From Planctomycetota bacterium (GTDB lineage Bacteria; Planctomycetota; Brocadiia; SM23-32; JAKLEA01), in contig JAKLEA010000007.1 in NCBI GenBank assembly GCA_022711755.1, forward strand, positions 1 to 64,000: DNA of 64,000 nt, in the 5' to 3' direction. The notes below the pieces were generated by a model, which saw only the letters and a program-made list of their open reading frames with translations, searched no databases and was not told where the DNA came from. A program made the translations under genes and the position numbers. Of the stretch, positions 9,549 to 18,427 are shown piece by piece. Every line of letters starts with the position of its first letter. Within the stretch, counting starts at the first letter, position 1.

Positions 9549-11642
9549 TTAACTATGCGCTGCTTTCTCTCCCGAGCATTGACTCCCCTTTGCTCCGGTC
9601 ATGCTGGCAATCCAGGCAACAATGTAAATGACCAGCGCAATCAGCCAGACAGCTTTCATTCCTACCATCATTGACGAATACTCGATGAATCCGCCTGCCA
9701 TCGCCCCGATCAGATTCACGCCAAGGGCGTAGCCGGTGGTCTTCTGCGCCTCGAAAAGCCTGCTGAAGCAGATTGCCGCAAAGAAAACCGGCGTGCCTAT
9801 CAGAATCCCGCACGCAACAATCCTGACGGGCGTAGGAATTTCGAACAGAATCGGTATCGGGAAGAAGAAGTTCACCAGAATTGATGCGCATAGTCCGATC
9901 CAGGAGATTCGCAGGCCCGGCGCCTTGTTCTTCATGACCGCCAGGTTGGCCAGAAATATCTCAAGCAGTACCAGCGAGAACACCACGGCGTTGACCACCC
10001 ATGTGTTGCCGAACACAAGCGATAGACGCACGACTGCGCTGGCCTCCATCAGAGTGAATCCAAGCCCCAGGAAAAGAAAGTCAACGTGAAGTCCGGTCGC
10101 TGCCTGCGTCCTTCGCAAAACCAAGAAAGCAAGCGCAACGAGACCAATAATGACAATAAACAAACTCTTGTAGACGTTTGCCAGAGACTTGCTTTCCAGA
10201 TACAGGTACGGCCAGTCATCCACGCAGGGGATTCCGTCCCCGTATTCAGCGATATTCTCCGGCGTATCCCTGAATCCTTCAATCCCCTTCGCCCCGACCA
10301 TCAGGAAGTTGAAAAGGTTCTTCTTCTCATGCTTCAGGAATGGCTGCACGCTGTCCCCGAAGGCGGCGCTCAGTGTCGCGTATATCCTCTTGTAGAGCCA
10401 GGGCTTGAATACGCTGTAGTAGATGCCGACCATGCCGCCGTCATTCAGAAGCGCCCGCGCGTCCTCAAGGGATTCGCGCGTATAAACATAATTCTCAAGA
10501 CGAAGGTTAGCGTTCCCTGATAACAGGACCTGAGAGTCGAGATATCCGAATACGATCAGATCGAACTTTTCGTTCGTGGTGTGAAGGTAATGCCTGGCGT
10601 CGTCAACCACTGCCGTAACCCGCGGATCGTCGTAAGGTTTTGTCGTATTCTTGTTCTTGCCAAGCCAGAGAATGGTCGGATCAATCTCGACCGCTACAAT
10701 CTTTGACGCATCGTGCCGCCGCGCTATTTCAACGTCGTTGCCGGTTCCGGCGCCGAGGATGAGAACGCTTTGCGGATTCTTCCCATCGTGCCATTTGCGA
10801 TAAACTTCGTAGAGCTTCTCCCACTCAAGTGAGGCCTTGCGGCACATCTCCGCCGCTTCGGGTGATTCTGCTTGGAAGTCGAACGCAAATTGGTGGTAAC
10901 TCGAATTCACCCAGACCATCAGACCTGCCGGATGCCGCTGATACTGAATAAAGTAGTAGGGACTCCACTTCCAGTCATGCGGACTGTGCGCAAGCGTGAG
11001 AAAGGACAATCCGGCCGCGACATAAATGACTCGCATCATCTTCTTCCTGATGAATATCGCGCCCCAGATAATCGCAACCAGCGGGGGCCATATCCACGGC
11101 GGCAACCCAAAGAATGATGACAACGCAAACATGAGCGTCCCGGCCAGCGATCCGACTATGTTCCATGAATATGCAATCAGGCGAGGGAACCGGTCCATCG
11201 TCACCGCCAGTTGCTGCCCCAGCGTCACAAAAGGCACGGCGCACGCTATAAAGGCCACAACCGCCGCCGGGAACAAAGGAACCGGTATCGCCACCCCGTA
11301 AATGGTCGTCTGATCAACGAACCAGTAATGGACCGACTCCTCGTTTTCGTAGATTGTTATCCCACCGCCGATCTGCACAAAGCTCAGGATCATCACCATC
11401 CCGAGCGGTATCAGCCAGGGGCGAACCTTCCCATTCTGAAGGATGCACCCCAATCCCATCCCGAAGAAGGACGACATGAGCAGCAGATTCGTGAAATACG
11501 ATATGGCCTTGACCTGCGACGGAACCAGACGGATAAACGCAAGTTCCAGTATCAGGATGGCTGCCGATATCAGCGCGATATGCCATCGCTCCATCGGTGT
11601 CCCGGGCGTGACTTCAACAGGCGGCGCAACGGTATCGGCCAT
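9549..11642 (-). CDS. Membrane protein with spermidine-synthase-like (SpeE-type) methyltransferase-fold domain
   Basis: A 697-residue fusion: an N-terminal block of about six membrane helices (residues 20-215), a soluble Rossmann domain (about 245-460) and a C-terminal membrane block (about 490-690). The soluble part has the nucleotide-binding motif VLILGAGTGNDVEIA (293-307), an acidic V-A-V-E-I-D end of strand 2 and VVDDARHYL, as in spermidine synthases and related SAM or decarboxylated-SAM enzymes. Proteins of this layout are often annotated as fused MFS/spermidine synthase; their true reaction is unknown and polyamine synthesis should not be assumed. A strong site (GGAGGAG) precedes the ATG at 11642. 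It is the first gene of the leftward glycan cluster, only 26 bases from the fucosidase gene. Confidence 0.82.
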   Translation of the reverse strand: MADTVAPPVEVTPGTPMERWHIALISAAILILELAFIRLVPSQVKAISYFTNLLLMSSFFGMGLGCILQNGKVRPWLIPLGMVMILSFVQIGGGITIYENEESVHYWFVDQTTIYGVAIPVPLFPAAVVAFIACAVPFVTLGQQLAVTMDRFPRLIAYSWNIVGSLAGTLMFALSSFFGLPPWIWPPLVAIIWGAIFIRKKMMRVIYVAAGLSFLTLAHSPHDWKWSPYYFIQYQRHPAGLMVWVNSSYHQFAFDFQAESPEAAEMCRKASLEWEKLYEVYRKWHDGKNPQSVLILGAGTGNDVEIARRHDASKIVAVEIDPTILWLGKNKNTTKPYDDPRVTAVVDDARHYLHTTNEKFDLIVFGYLDSQVLLSGNANLRLENYVYTRESLEDARALLNDGGMVGIYYSVFKPWLYKRIYATLSAAFGDSVQPFLKHEKKNLFNFLMVGAKGIEGFRDTPENIAEYGDGIPCVDDWPYLYLESKSLANVYKSLFIVIIGLVALAFLVLRRTQAATGLHVDFLFLGLGFTLMEASAVVRLSLVFGNTWVVNAVVFSLVLLEIFLANLAVMKNKAPGLRISWIGLCASILVNFFFPIPILFEIPTPVRIVACGILIGTPVFFAAICFSRLFEAQKTTGYALGVNLIGAMAGGFIEYSSMMVGMKAVWLIALVIYIVAWIASMTGAKGSQCSGEKAAHS

Positions 11643-11831
11643 ACATCTCCTCCGATGAAGGCGTTAATTCAATTCTATCGCCGCTGGCGCGTCCATCCGG
11701 TCTCGAACCGTCGCCAAAGGACGGTTAGACATCAAGGGCGGCGTCTGCGATAATCAGGACCGGCGTAAGATTACCAGAAAAGGCAGCGCCGGGGCAATCT
11801 CCGATCCCCGCCCGTCAGTCCTGGTTCATTC

Positions 11832-13346
11832 ATGCCAGTCCTTTTCCGATGCGATTACTGCGGGGAAAAGATCAGCTTCCCCGGCTCCGCCCGCGGCACG
11901 CGGCAGCAATGCCCCCAGTGCGGCGGCAAAATCTCCGTGCCGTGGGCTGTGGGCGTAGAGTGCCTGAACTGCGGCAGGCGCAACGTCGTTGAGGCCGTCC
12001 GCGAAGCCGGCTCCCTGGAATGCCGCTGCGGCATGATGCTGACCATCCCGTCGCTGGAGAATGCCAGGTCTTCCCCCGCGCCGCAGGAACCGGACGACCC
12101 GGAACATCCCGACGAAATCCCCCGCTCGGACGATCAGTGCGGCCTCAAACCGGGGCAGAAAATCGGGCGCTACTCGCTCATCCGCCCCCTCGGCGGCGGC
12201 GGATTCGGGGAGGTCTGGCTGGCCCGTCAGGAGCAGCCCGCCCGCGACGTCGCGCTCAAGATCTTCATGCCCCGGGGCAAGAGTCAGGCCAAGGTCGCCC
12301 GGGGGCGCAGGCGATTCCTCCGCGAAGCCGATGCCGCCGCCCAACTGCGCCACCCCGGAATCGTGCAGGTCTACGAATCGGGTGAGCACGAGGGCCTTCT
12401 CTTCTTCAGCATGGAATACGTGGACGGCATCATCCTGAAGAAATACGTCAAACCCGGCCCGGACATGCGCGTGAAGGTTGAGCTTATGCGCCAGGTCGCC
12501 GACGCCGTCGGATTCGCCCATCGCCACGGGATCATACATCGAGACCTGAAGCCGAAAAACATATTGATTACCGAAGGCCGGAGCGGACCCGAAATCCGCC
12601 TTTTCGACTTCGGCCTGGCCAAGATATTGAGAACCGACGGGGAAGTCGTGAACGAGCCTGACAGCGATTCCGAAGATTCAACCGAATCCGGAAGCGACGA
12701 TGCCCAGCGCGAAGACACAACCGGCGAAGGAGTGACACTCGGAACGCTTCACTACATGGCCCCGGAGCATTATTTGCGAAAACCGGACGAGGTGGACGCG
12801 CGCACTGACGTCTACGCCGTCGGCGTCATGCTCTACGAACTCCTCACCGGCAGGCGTCCGCACAATACCAGGCACATGAAGCGCTCCGAAGCCCTCCACC
12901 TGATCGCGACAGAACAGATCAAGCCGCCCCGGAAGATCAATCCGCGCATTGACCCGGGACTGAACGCAATCATCATGAAGGCGTTATCCTGGGACAAGAA
13001 TCGCCGGTACCCCTCCGGCGCGGAGCTTGCCGCCGATCTTGAGGTCTTCCTTTCAGGCGGGATTGTTGACGCGCCGGGCGCCGGATCGGCTTACCAGATC
13101 AGCATGTTCGTGCGGAAACGCTCCAGAGGCGCGCTCATCCTCGGCCTTGCCTGCATGGCGACCGGTATTTGCGCGTGGCTGCTTTCCGGCAGAATCTCCG
13201 CCGCGCTCGGTCTTTCCGACGGCGACGCGGAACGCGCCCGCAGGGCAGAGCATTCCCTCGCCGAAGAAAAGGCCTTGCGCGAACGCGCCGAGGGCGAATT
13301 GCAGCAAATCCGCCAGGAGCTGAGCAGAAATCGCAAACCAAAGTAA
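11832..13346 (+). CDS. Membrane-anchored Ser/Thr protein kinase with two N-terminal zinc ribbons
   Basis: A 504-residue kinase. Residues 1-70 hold two zinc ribbons (Cys7, 10, 27, 30 and Cys44, 47, 64, 66). The Hanks-type kinase domain follows at about 112-410: glycine loop GGGGFGEVW (121-129), ATP-binding Lys143 in VALKIF, catalytic HRDLKPKN with Asp238, metal-binding DFG (259-261) and an APE motif. A strongly acidic insert lies between DFG and APE. One membrane helix near residue 440 and a charged coiled coil end the protein, so the kinase part should be cytosolic and the short coiled tail outside. The fold and the zinc ribbons are typical of planctomycete kinases. The gene is divergent from the glycan cluster across 189 bases, so any link to it is only positional. 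Confidence 0.92.
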   Translation: MPVLFRCDYCGEKISFPGSARGTRQQCPQCGGKISVPWAVGVECLNCGRRNVVEAVREAGSLECRCGMMLTIPSLENARSSPAPQEPDDPEHPDEIPRSDDQCGLKPGQKIGRYSLIRPLGGGGFGEVWLARQEQPARDVALKIFMPRGKSQAKVARGRRRFLREADAAAQLRHPGIVQVYESGEHEGLLFFSMEYVDGIILKKYVKPGPDMRVKVELMRQVADAVGFAHRHGIIHRDLKPKNILITEGRSGPEIRLFDFGLAKILRTDGEVVNEPDSDSEDSTESGSDDAQREDTTGEGVTLGTLHYMAPEHYLRKPDEVDARTDVYAVGVMLYELLTGRRPHNTRHMKRSEALHLIATEQIKPPRKINPRIDPGLNAIIMKALSWDKNRRYPSGAELAADLEVFLSGGIVDAPGAGSAYQISMFVRKRSRGALILGLACMATGICAWLLSGRISAALGLSDGDAERARRAEHSLAEEKALRERAEGELQQIRQELSRNRKPK

Positions 13347-13469
13347 AAGCTGTTCCAGGGCGATGCCGCATGAAGGCATCTCGACTCCCCCATCCGCGCA
13401 GGTGTAGAATACGCCCATGTCGTGTCCGGTGCGATAAACTGGAAAAGCGTTTTTTCGGGAGCAACTGTA

Positions 13470-15914
13470 ATGAATCGGAATCCGGCCTTGCTCGCGGCAA
13501 TCGCGATCTTGTCGGCATGGTGCGCGTCCGCCACCGGCGGCGATGTCACGTGGTATCAGCCGCTCGACACAAAAGCCCGAATCCTCGAGGAACAGGTTCT
13601 CAAGTGGCACTGGATTGACGGTCTCTACCCTTCACAGGTTGAAGTCCCCCCCGACGGCGGCGCGCCTGACCACTCCACCAACGGCGTCTCCAACGTCATG
13701 CACATGGTCTGCTGGACCGCAAACCACTGGGCGGGGGAATCCTACCGGTACGCATACCTCAAGGAACACGGAACTCCCGAGGAAATCGAAGCCGTCCGCC
13801 GTCACGTCAACGAGATGTTCGATGGCATGTACCGCTGCCAGAAAGTGACCGGCATCAAGGGATTCCAGGCGCGGGGCTATCTCTACGGCCACGGCCCCAC
13901 CTACGAAGAACGCACCAACTCCGACAAGGCGGATTACTGGTACCAGGGCGCGGGCGAATACAAGGACCTTCGCTGGCGCGGCTCCCCAAGCCATCACAAC
14001 TACAGCGACTCCATACACGGTTACGGCGTCTACTACAGACTCGCCGCCGAAGGCGAATACAAGGACAAATGCCGCCAGGCGATTGACGACCTTGTCAGCA
14101 TCTGGGCGGATAACGACTGGATGATCCCGACCAAGGATGCCACGGATGAGAAATTCAGCATATTAGGCATCACGGACGGCAAGAATCCGAACCTCCGAAT
14201 CGTCATGGCCGCCGCCGGCCTCAAGGTCGCCCACCACGCCACCGGCAAGGAGAAGTTCGCTAAAGAATATGAGAAACTCGTCACTCAGTTCAGCTTCCGC
14301 GAAAGAACGACCTTCCCGCGAACCGGCCACTTGGACACCGACGACGGCGAGCACGTTTTCTGCCACCTGGACAACCTGCTGCGCATCGAGGAAGACCCGC
14401 AGCTTCTGCGCTTCTACCGCGCCGTGCTTGACGCGCTCTGGGACTCGCACAAAAACAGCAAATGCCCGCTCTTCAACTACATCTACGCCAGCCTGACTCC
14501 CGACGCGCCCGACCGCGAAAAAGCCCTCGCTGACGCGCTCTGGACCCTTCAGAGCCACCCGACCAACATGTTCTTCCAGCCCCGCATGAACAGCATCCGG
14601 GACGATATCAAGAAAAGCGGCGGCGACTCCGTCGAGCCGATGGCCGTCTTCGAGGCGGCCTGGGATAACGAATATCTCTGGAAGGGACACCTTTATCAAT
14701 TGGACGGCTGGCTCTCCCGCCCCATCACTGCGATGGATACCGCAAAGGACGACCCCGACATTCTCTACGCCGCCGACTCGAATAACGACATCTACCGTTC
14801 CGTTGACGGAGCGAAAACCTGGACGTGGGTCTGCGCAAGCCCCGGCGGGAAGGTCGAGAAACTCTTCTGCGGCACCAAAAGGCGCTTCGTCTTCATCGTG
14901 ACAAGGTCGGGCGCTTTCAGGAGCACGACCGGAGCGGAGACATGGGCGCGCCTCCCCGTCCCGACGGAGAACGGCGCAGCCGTTGACCTGCAACTCGACG
15001 CCTCAAATCCGAACCGGCTTTATGCCGTCACAGCCGGCGCCGTCTATCGCAGCCTGGACTTCGGCGAGGAATGGTTCGGGGAGCGATGGGAATGCGTTAC
15101 CCCGCTCGTCCCCCCCGCCCGGTCGCTTAGGCTTTTCCTGGCCCAGGGCGAGCCGACAATGGTCTACGGCTTCTTCGATGAAACCTTCCGCGGCATGCAG
15201 TTGGGCGGCGGGGAGTGGAGCAAGCCCGTCCAGTTGAACTACGAAGGCTATCTCAAAATGTACCCCTGGCTGCTGGTTGATCCGGGCAATCCGAAGAGCA
15301 TTGCCGTAGGTTACAAGTTCGAATACCGCAACATCCAGGCCGAAGGCCTCTACTCCGGCGACGTCGTCGGGACTCTGATGTCGAAAAGCGAGGACGGCGG
15401 CATCACGTGGTCATGGGGCAAGGACACCGTCATCGAAGGATTCAAAAAGAAGGGCGCGCCCGCGCTCATCATGAAGGCCATGGCGGAACTGTATCCGAAG
15501 TTTTTGGAGATTGTCGCTCCTGACCCCCGCGCGGCGAAAACTTTCTATGCCTCCACCGGACGGGGTTTCAGCATCAACACGAATCGCGGTCATCCCGGCG
15601 CGTGGCGGGACGTTTCGAAGGGACTTGACATCCCCGTCGTCAGGGCGATCTTCGTCCCCGGCGGCGGTGACCGCGTCTACGTTGACACCCCGGCCGGACT
15701 TTATGTCCTGAATAAGGACGCGGCGGAATGGCAATTCGCCGGCCTCAGGCTGCAATTCCACCGCAATACAAGGGTTGACCTCGGCGGCGCGGCCTACCTG
15801 GACGCCTACTGGATGGGGCGGTATTTCGGCTTCATCACCGACGAGCTTGCTACACAGCCCCCGACGGAATGGAAAGTCCCGGAGAGATACCAAAGCTGGA
15901 TTCCCAAACAGTAG
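13470..15914 (+). CDS. Large secreted protein: alpha-toroid domain plus Asp-box/sortilin-like propeller
   Basis: About 814 residues from the ATG at 13470, chosen because GGGAG lies eight bases upstream and a clean signal peptide (ending A-S-A-T-G-G) follows; an upstream in-frame start at 13422 lacks these. The first 400 residues are helix-rich with aromatic patches (WTANHWAGESYRYAYLKEHG, GSPSHHNYSDSIHGYGVYYR), like alpha-toroid glycosidases or lyases. From about residue 425 the chain turns into repeated Asp-box-type blades (YRSVDGAKTW, FRSTTGAETW, SEDGGITWSW) as in sortilin/exo-sialidase propellers. I cannot name the enzyme. Its stop codon lies inside a dispersed palindromic repeat (see 15896-16374), so the last residues were probably shaped by that insertion. 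Confidence 0.78.
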   Translation: MNRNPALLAAIAILSAWCASATGGDVTWYQPLDTKARILEEQVLKWHWIDGLYPSQVEVPPDGGAPDHSTNGVSNVMHMVCWTANHWAGESYRYAYLKEHGTPEEIEAVRRHVNEMFDGMYRCQKVTGIKGFQARGYLYGHGPTYEERTNSDKADYWYQGAGEYKDLRWRGSPSHHNYSDSIHGYGVYYRLAAEGEYKDKCRQAIDDLVSIWADNDWMIPTKDATDEKFSILGITDGKNPNLRIVMAAAGLKVAHHATGKEKFAKEYEKLVTQFSFRERTTFPRTGHLDTDDGEHVFCHLDNLLRIEEDPQLLRFYRAVLDALWDSHKNSKCPLFNYIYASLTPDAPDREKALADALWTLQSHPTNMFFQPRMNSIRDDIKKSGGDSVEPMAVFEAAWDNEYLWKGHLYQLDGWLSRPITAMDTAKDDPDILYAADSNNDIYRSVDGAKTWTWVCASPGGKVEKLFCGTKRRFVFIVTRSGAFRSTTGAETWARLPVPTENGAAVDLQLDASNPNRLYAVTAGAVYRSLDFGEEWFGERWECVTPLVPPARSLRLFLAQGEPTMVYGFFDETFRGMQLGGGEWSKPVQLNYEGYLKMYPWLLVDPGNPKSIAVGYKFEYRNIQAEGLYSGDVVGTLMSKSEDGGITWSWGKDTVIEGFKKKGAPALIMKAMAELYPKFLEIVAPDPRAAKTFYASTGRGFSINTNRGHPGAWRDVSKGLDIPVVRAIFVPGGGDRVYVDTPAGLYVLNKDAAEWQFAGLRLQFHRNTRVDLGGAAYLDAYWMGRYFGFITDELATQPPTEWKVPERYQSWIPKQ

Positions 15915-16374
15915 GGCGGGTTCTCTGAACCCACGCGGAATCTTTCGCCCCCCCCCCAACTTTCCCTCTCCCGCCGGGAGAGGGTGGCGTTGCGAAGCAA
16001 CGACGGGTGAGGGCGAAAACGGTCACCCCTGTTTCGCAATTCGCGGTCCGTCGCTTTCCCCCTCATCCACCGCTTCGCGGTCCCCCTTCTCCTGGGAGGA
16101 GAAGGAAACGGAAAAGGCGCGCGCGTCCTGGCCTGCGTCGGCTATTTTGGACTGCGGTTTGCCTTGGACTGCGGTCGCTTGAGACCGCTTTGAAGGCCGA
16201 GGCTTGACTCGGCCTGTGCCGTTTCCCGCCGACCTCGCAGATGCCGTCTTCGAGAAGCGCGTAGGGTGGGTCGTTAGCATCGCGCAAGCGATGCGTTGAC
16301 CCACCGAAAGAGGCCCGCGTGGGTTCAAAGAACCCACCCTACAACTGGATTCCCAAACTGTAGGGCGGGTTCTC
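15896..16374. repeat. Palindrome nest bounded by a 30-bp direct duplication
   Basis: The 526 bases from 15915 to 16440 hold no gene. A 30-bp sequence at 15896-15925, covering the last codons and the stop of the preceding gene plus GTAGGGCGGGTTCTC, is repeated with one mismatch at 16345-16374. Between the copies lie at least six perfect or near-perfect palindromes: CCCTCTCCC/GGGAGAGGG (15964-15984), CGTTGC/GCAACG (15988-16002), CCTTCTCC/GGAGAAGG (about 16084-16104), GCGGTC/GACCGC (16171-16188), AGGCCGAG/CTCGGCCT (about 16194-16215) and GCATCGC/GCGATGC (16277-16294). TTGGACTGCGGT is tandemly doubled at 16147 and 16164. This is a composite of REP/MITE-like elements, probably inserted stepwise. 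Confidence 0.8.
16261..16342. repeat. Palindromic element with GTAGGGTGGGT ends
   Basis: An 82-bp unit whose ends are perfect 11-bp inverted repeats: GTAGGGTGGGT at 16261-16271 and ACCCACCCTAC at 16332-16342. Inside, GGTGGGTC pairs again with GACCCACC (ending near 16304), and a small loop palindrome GCATCGC/GCGATGC sits in the centre. The design is that of a non-autonomous palindromic repeat and resembles the elements near 18024 and at 54488-54613. Confidence 0.75.
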
Positions 16375-16440
16375 GCTTGCGTCGCACCGCGTCATTTCAG
16401 CGCTTTTCGGCGATGCCGAATTCATTCTCCCCGCTCAAGT

Positions 16441-17229
16441 TTACAAACGTGTAATCCTCCACCACCAAATACCTTTCTCAAGTTCCCACCTGTGTCTCCT
16501 GCAATTCCACCGATAAATATAATATCGGGTGAAGCTCATAGGAACACGATGCGTCACCATGACAAAGCAGTCCATAGAAAATGGGGGATCCAGCACGAAC
16601 ACTGCGTCAGACTCCTCCAATAGACTAAAGGAACTGTGATCTGAATCCACCACCGCGATACGGTAACCTGAAGCGTGGCATGTTGCGATGAACCCCTCTA
16701 CATCTTCAGCGCGCCGCGGATAGCAGTTGTTGTGAGTTCTGGCATAGGTTTCAACAAGTTGAACCATGGGATCACAAAACCTGCGACATTGCCAGAGCTT
16801 GGCCAAGAACCCGCCGTAGCCTCCTGCAAACGATGTGGATAAGAGAATGACAACAGCACAGAGACACTTGACAAATGATCGCTTCGGCGCTGTAACGTGC
16901 AAGGCCAGCAATAGATCGAAGACCATAATTACTGGGCAGGAATAGTATATATGCACACCATAACCACTGAAGACCGTACCAAAGAGGACGGAACTCACCG
17001 CAAAGGAACTTAATGCCACCTTATGCCTTCTCAAAACCGGTATTACCGGCAAAAAAAAGATAAGTATCAACACGAAAGGCCACGCCATCAAAAAAGGACG
17101 GGCAAAAGTACACAACATTACGAAGAGACCGGCAAAAATAGTGAGTGCGGAGATGTTGCGGTCGAGATTAGACTTCTTGCATTTTACACCAGTGACAACC
17201 TTATTGCTCTCACCTTCCAGCATCTGCAT
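16441..17229 (-). CDS. Membrane protein of unknown function
   Basis: A 262-residue protein I do not recognise. About four or five hydrophobic helices lie between residues 28 and 145 (for example LFVMLCTFARPFLMAWPFVL and VKCLCAVVILLSTSFAG), followed by a soluble, cysteine-bearing C-terminal half of about 110 residues rich in aromatic residues and ending in WWWRITRL. The soluble part contains FVLDPPFSMDCFVMVTH and a basic-aromatic tail. The start has no clear ribosome site, and an AT-rich TATATTAAAT lies just upstream. It stands alone between two repeat-rich zones, next to a decayed isomerase gene; its base composition is lower in GC than the neighbours, which would fit a recently acquired cargo gene. 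Confidence 0.6.
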   Translation of the reverse strand: MQMLEGESNKVVTGVKCKKSNLDRNISALTIFAGLFVMLCTFARPFLMAWPFVLILIFFLPVIPVLRRHKVALSSFAVSSVLFGTVFSGYGVHIYYSCPVIMVFDLLLALHVTAPKRSFVKCLCAVVILLSTSFAGGYGGFLAKLWQCRRFCDPMVQLVETYARTHNNCYPRRAEDVEGFIATCHASGYRIAVVDSDHSSFSLLEESDAVFVLDPPFSMDCFVMVTHRVPMSFTRYYIYRWNCRRHRWELEKGIWWWRITRL

Positions 17230-17308
17230 ATCAATTTAATATAGCGGCCAACCCCCAGGAGAGTCAAATGTTGAAAATCTGGGGAAATGGGTGAACAGAG
17301 CCATATCG

Positions 17309-17730
17309 CTATCGCTCCGCCATGAATGCGTCCAGCGCTTGCTTGCTCTTCTCGCTTGCGCCGAAGGGAACGGGGTGTTCCCAGACGTCCACGTCCAGCC
17401 ACCCCGCGTAACCGCCGTCGAGCAGCGTCCGAGAACCTTCCACCAATCCATCGTCCACTCGCCCAGCGGCATGTGCTTCGAGCCGCGCGATTCATGGCGC
17501 GTACATTTGCCGTCGTTGTCGCATAGGTACCTATGGCCTACATACGGCAGCAGGCGGTTGAGGAGGCGCAGCGGCTGTTGCCCGCCCAGGACGTTCAGAT
17601 GGCCAAAATTGTAGATTGCCGTTATGTAGGGCGATTCGACCACTTGAGTTTCTTGAACCAGACTTCCGAATTCTGGTGACGCCTTACTTATCTTTCTCCG
17701 CCTGATGGAGTGGTACGGCAAAAGCTGCAT
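17309..17730 (-). pseudogene. Frameshifted, N-truncated sugar phosphate isomerase/epimerase (AP-endonuclease-2 fold)
   Basis: The frame from 17730 carries YNFGHLNVLGG, then LPYVGHRYLCDNDGK and KHMPLGEWTMDWWKVLG, the C-terminal third of xylose-isomerase-like TIM-barrel enzymes (typically a D-T-G-H-x-N-L, H-V-H-x-x-D-N-D-G, H-L-P-L-G-E-G-x-x-D-W series). After the sequence near 17410 the homologous continuation jumps to another frame, reading LLDGGYAGWLDVDVWEHP and ending in ALDAFMAER at a TAG at 17309-17311. The first 150 or so residues of the barrel are missing, and no start or ribosome site is recognisable. So it is a remnant, not a working gene. A sequencing error could explain the frameshift but not the missing N-terminus. 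Confidence 0.75.
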
Positions 17731-18023
17731 GGTCTATTTTCTCCATCGAAATTCCCCCTTGGTACCCCCTTTTGGGCCATTTTCGAGCCGTGAACACCCG
17801 GTTTTCGGACTCTTTTCCAGATTTCAAAAAATATTTTGCGTGCGTAACCCCCCTCCTGCCAAGGGATTATAACTATTTTTCAAAAAATCTTTGGTCTCCC
17901 CCCTCGATTAAGCGTTTTTAAGGAGATGGGGAAAAACGATGTACACGGGCGCGCCACGCCCCCGCTTTTCCTCGAAGCTTTCAGCCTCAAAAGAGAGACG
18001 TAAAACAATGGCCGCACCAGAAT

Positions 18024-18113
18024 GTAGGGCGGGTACCGTCTCGCTTCGAGACGCTTCGCACCCACGCGGAGCCGGTAGTGTGGGCGTCGTCTCGTCCCGA
18101 GACGCCCGCGCGG
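18024..18113. repeat. GTAGGGCGGGT-type palindromic element
   Basis: It opens with GTAGGGCGGGT (18024-18034) and contains the hairpin CGTCTCG/CGAGACG (18037-18053), then CCCACGCGG, and a second hairpin with GTCTCG/CGAGAC arms around 18089-18103 ending in CCGCGCGG. The opening and the CACGCGG string match the elements at 15911 and 16261. The far end does not form a clean inverted repeat with the start, so this copy is decayed or composite. Confidence 0.6.
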
Positions 18114-18204
18114 AGTCCAGTCCCATCCCCCGTCTGGCAAACCGGAAGGAAATAGAGGCCGTCACAGATACCCCCCTATTATGGGACTATCCACCCTCCA
18201 GGTT

Positions 18205-18427
18205 GGGGAACATGGCGTGTCCTCGCCGCTCCAAAAATGCGAAACAAAGCCAAAGAAAAGCCAATCAGACCCATTCTTTTCGGCACATCCACCCCGTTTA
18301 TATACTCCATTTACGATATGGCCATGCCCCTCCCGCCGCGAAAAACCTTTTTTTACGGAACAGAGCCATTCGCCCCTCCCCGGCAGGGAACGTTCCCGTC
18401 GGGGACATGGCGTGTCCCCGACGATCC
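18205..18427. repeat. Pair of ACATGGCGTGTCC-type direct repeats
   Basis: GGGGAACATGGCGTGTCC at 18205-18222 recurs as GGGGACATGGCGTGTCCC at 18401-18418, each followed by a C/G-rich string ending in CC near CTCC or ATCC. Each core is itself partly palindromic (GGACA...TGTCC). The pair lies about 200 bases apart in gene-free DNA and appears unrelated to the GTAGGG family. Confidence 0.6.

Noticed and set aside
11826..12539. A 237-codon minus-strand frame opposite the kinase
   Set aside because: The plus-strand frame carries all kinase motifs; the antisense frame has none.
15911..18427. CRISPR array among the repeat clusters
   Set aside because: Repeats are unequal, palindromic and irregularly spaced, with no uniform spacers and no cas genes nearby.
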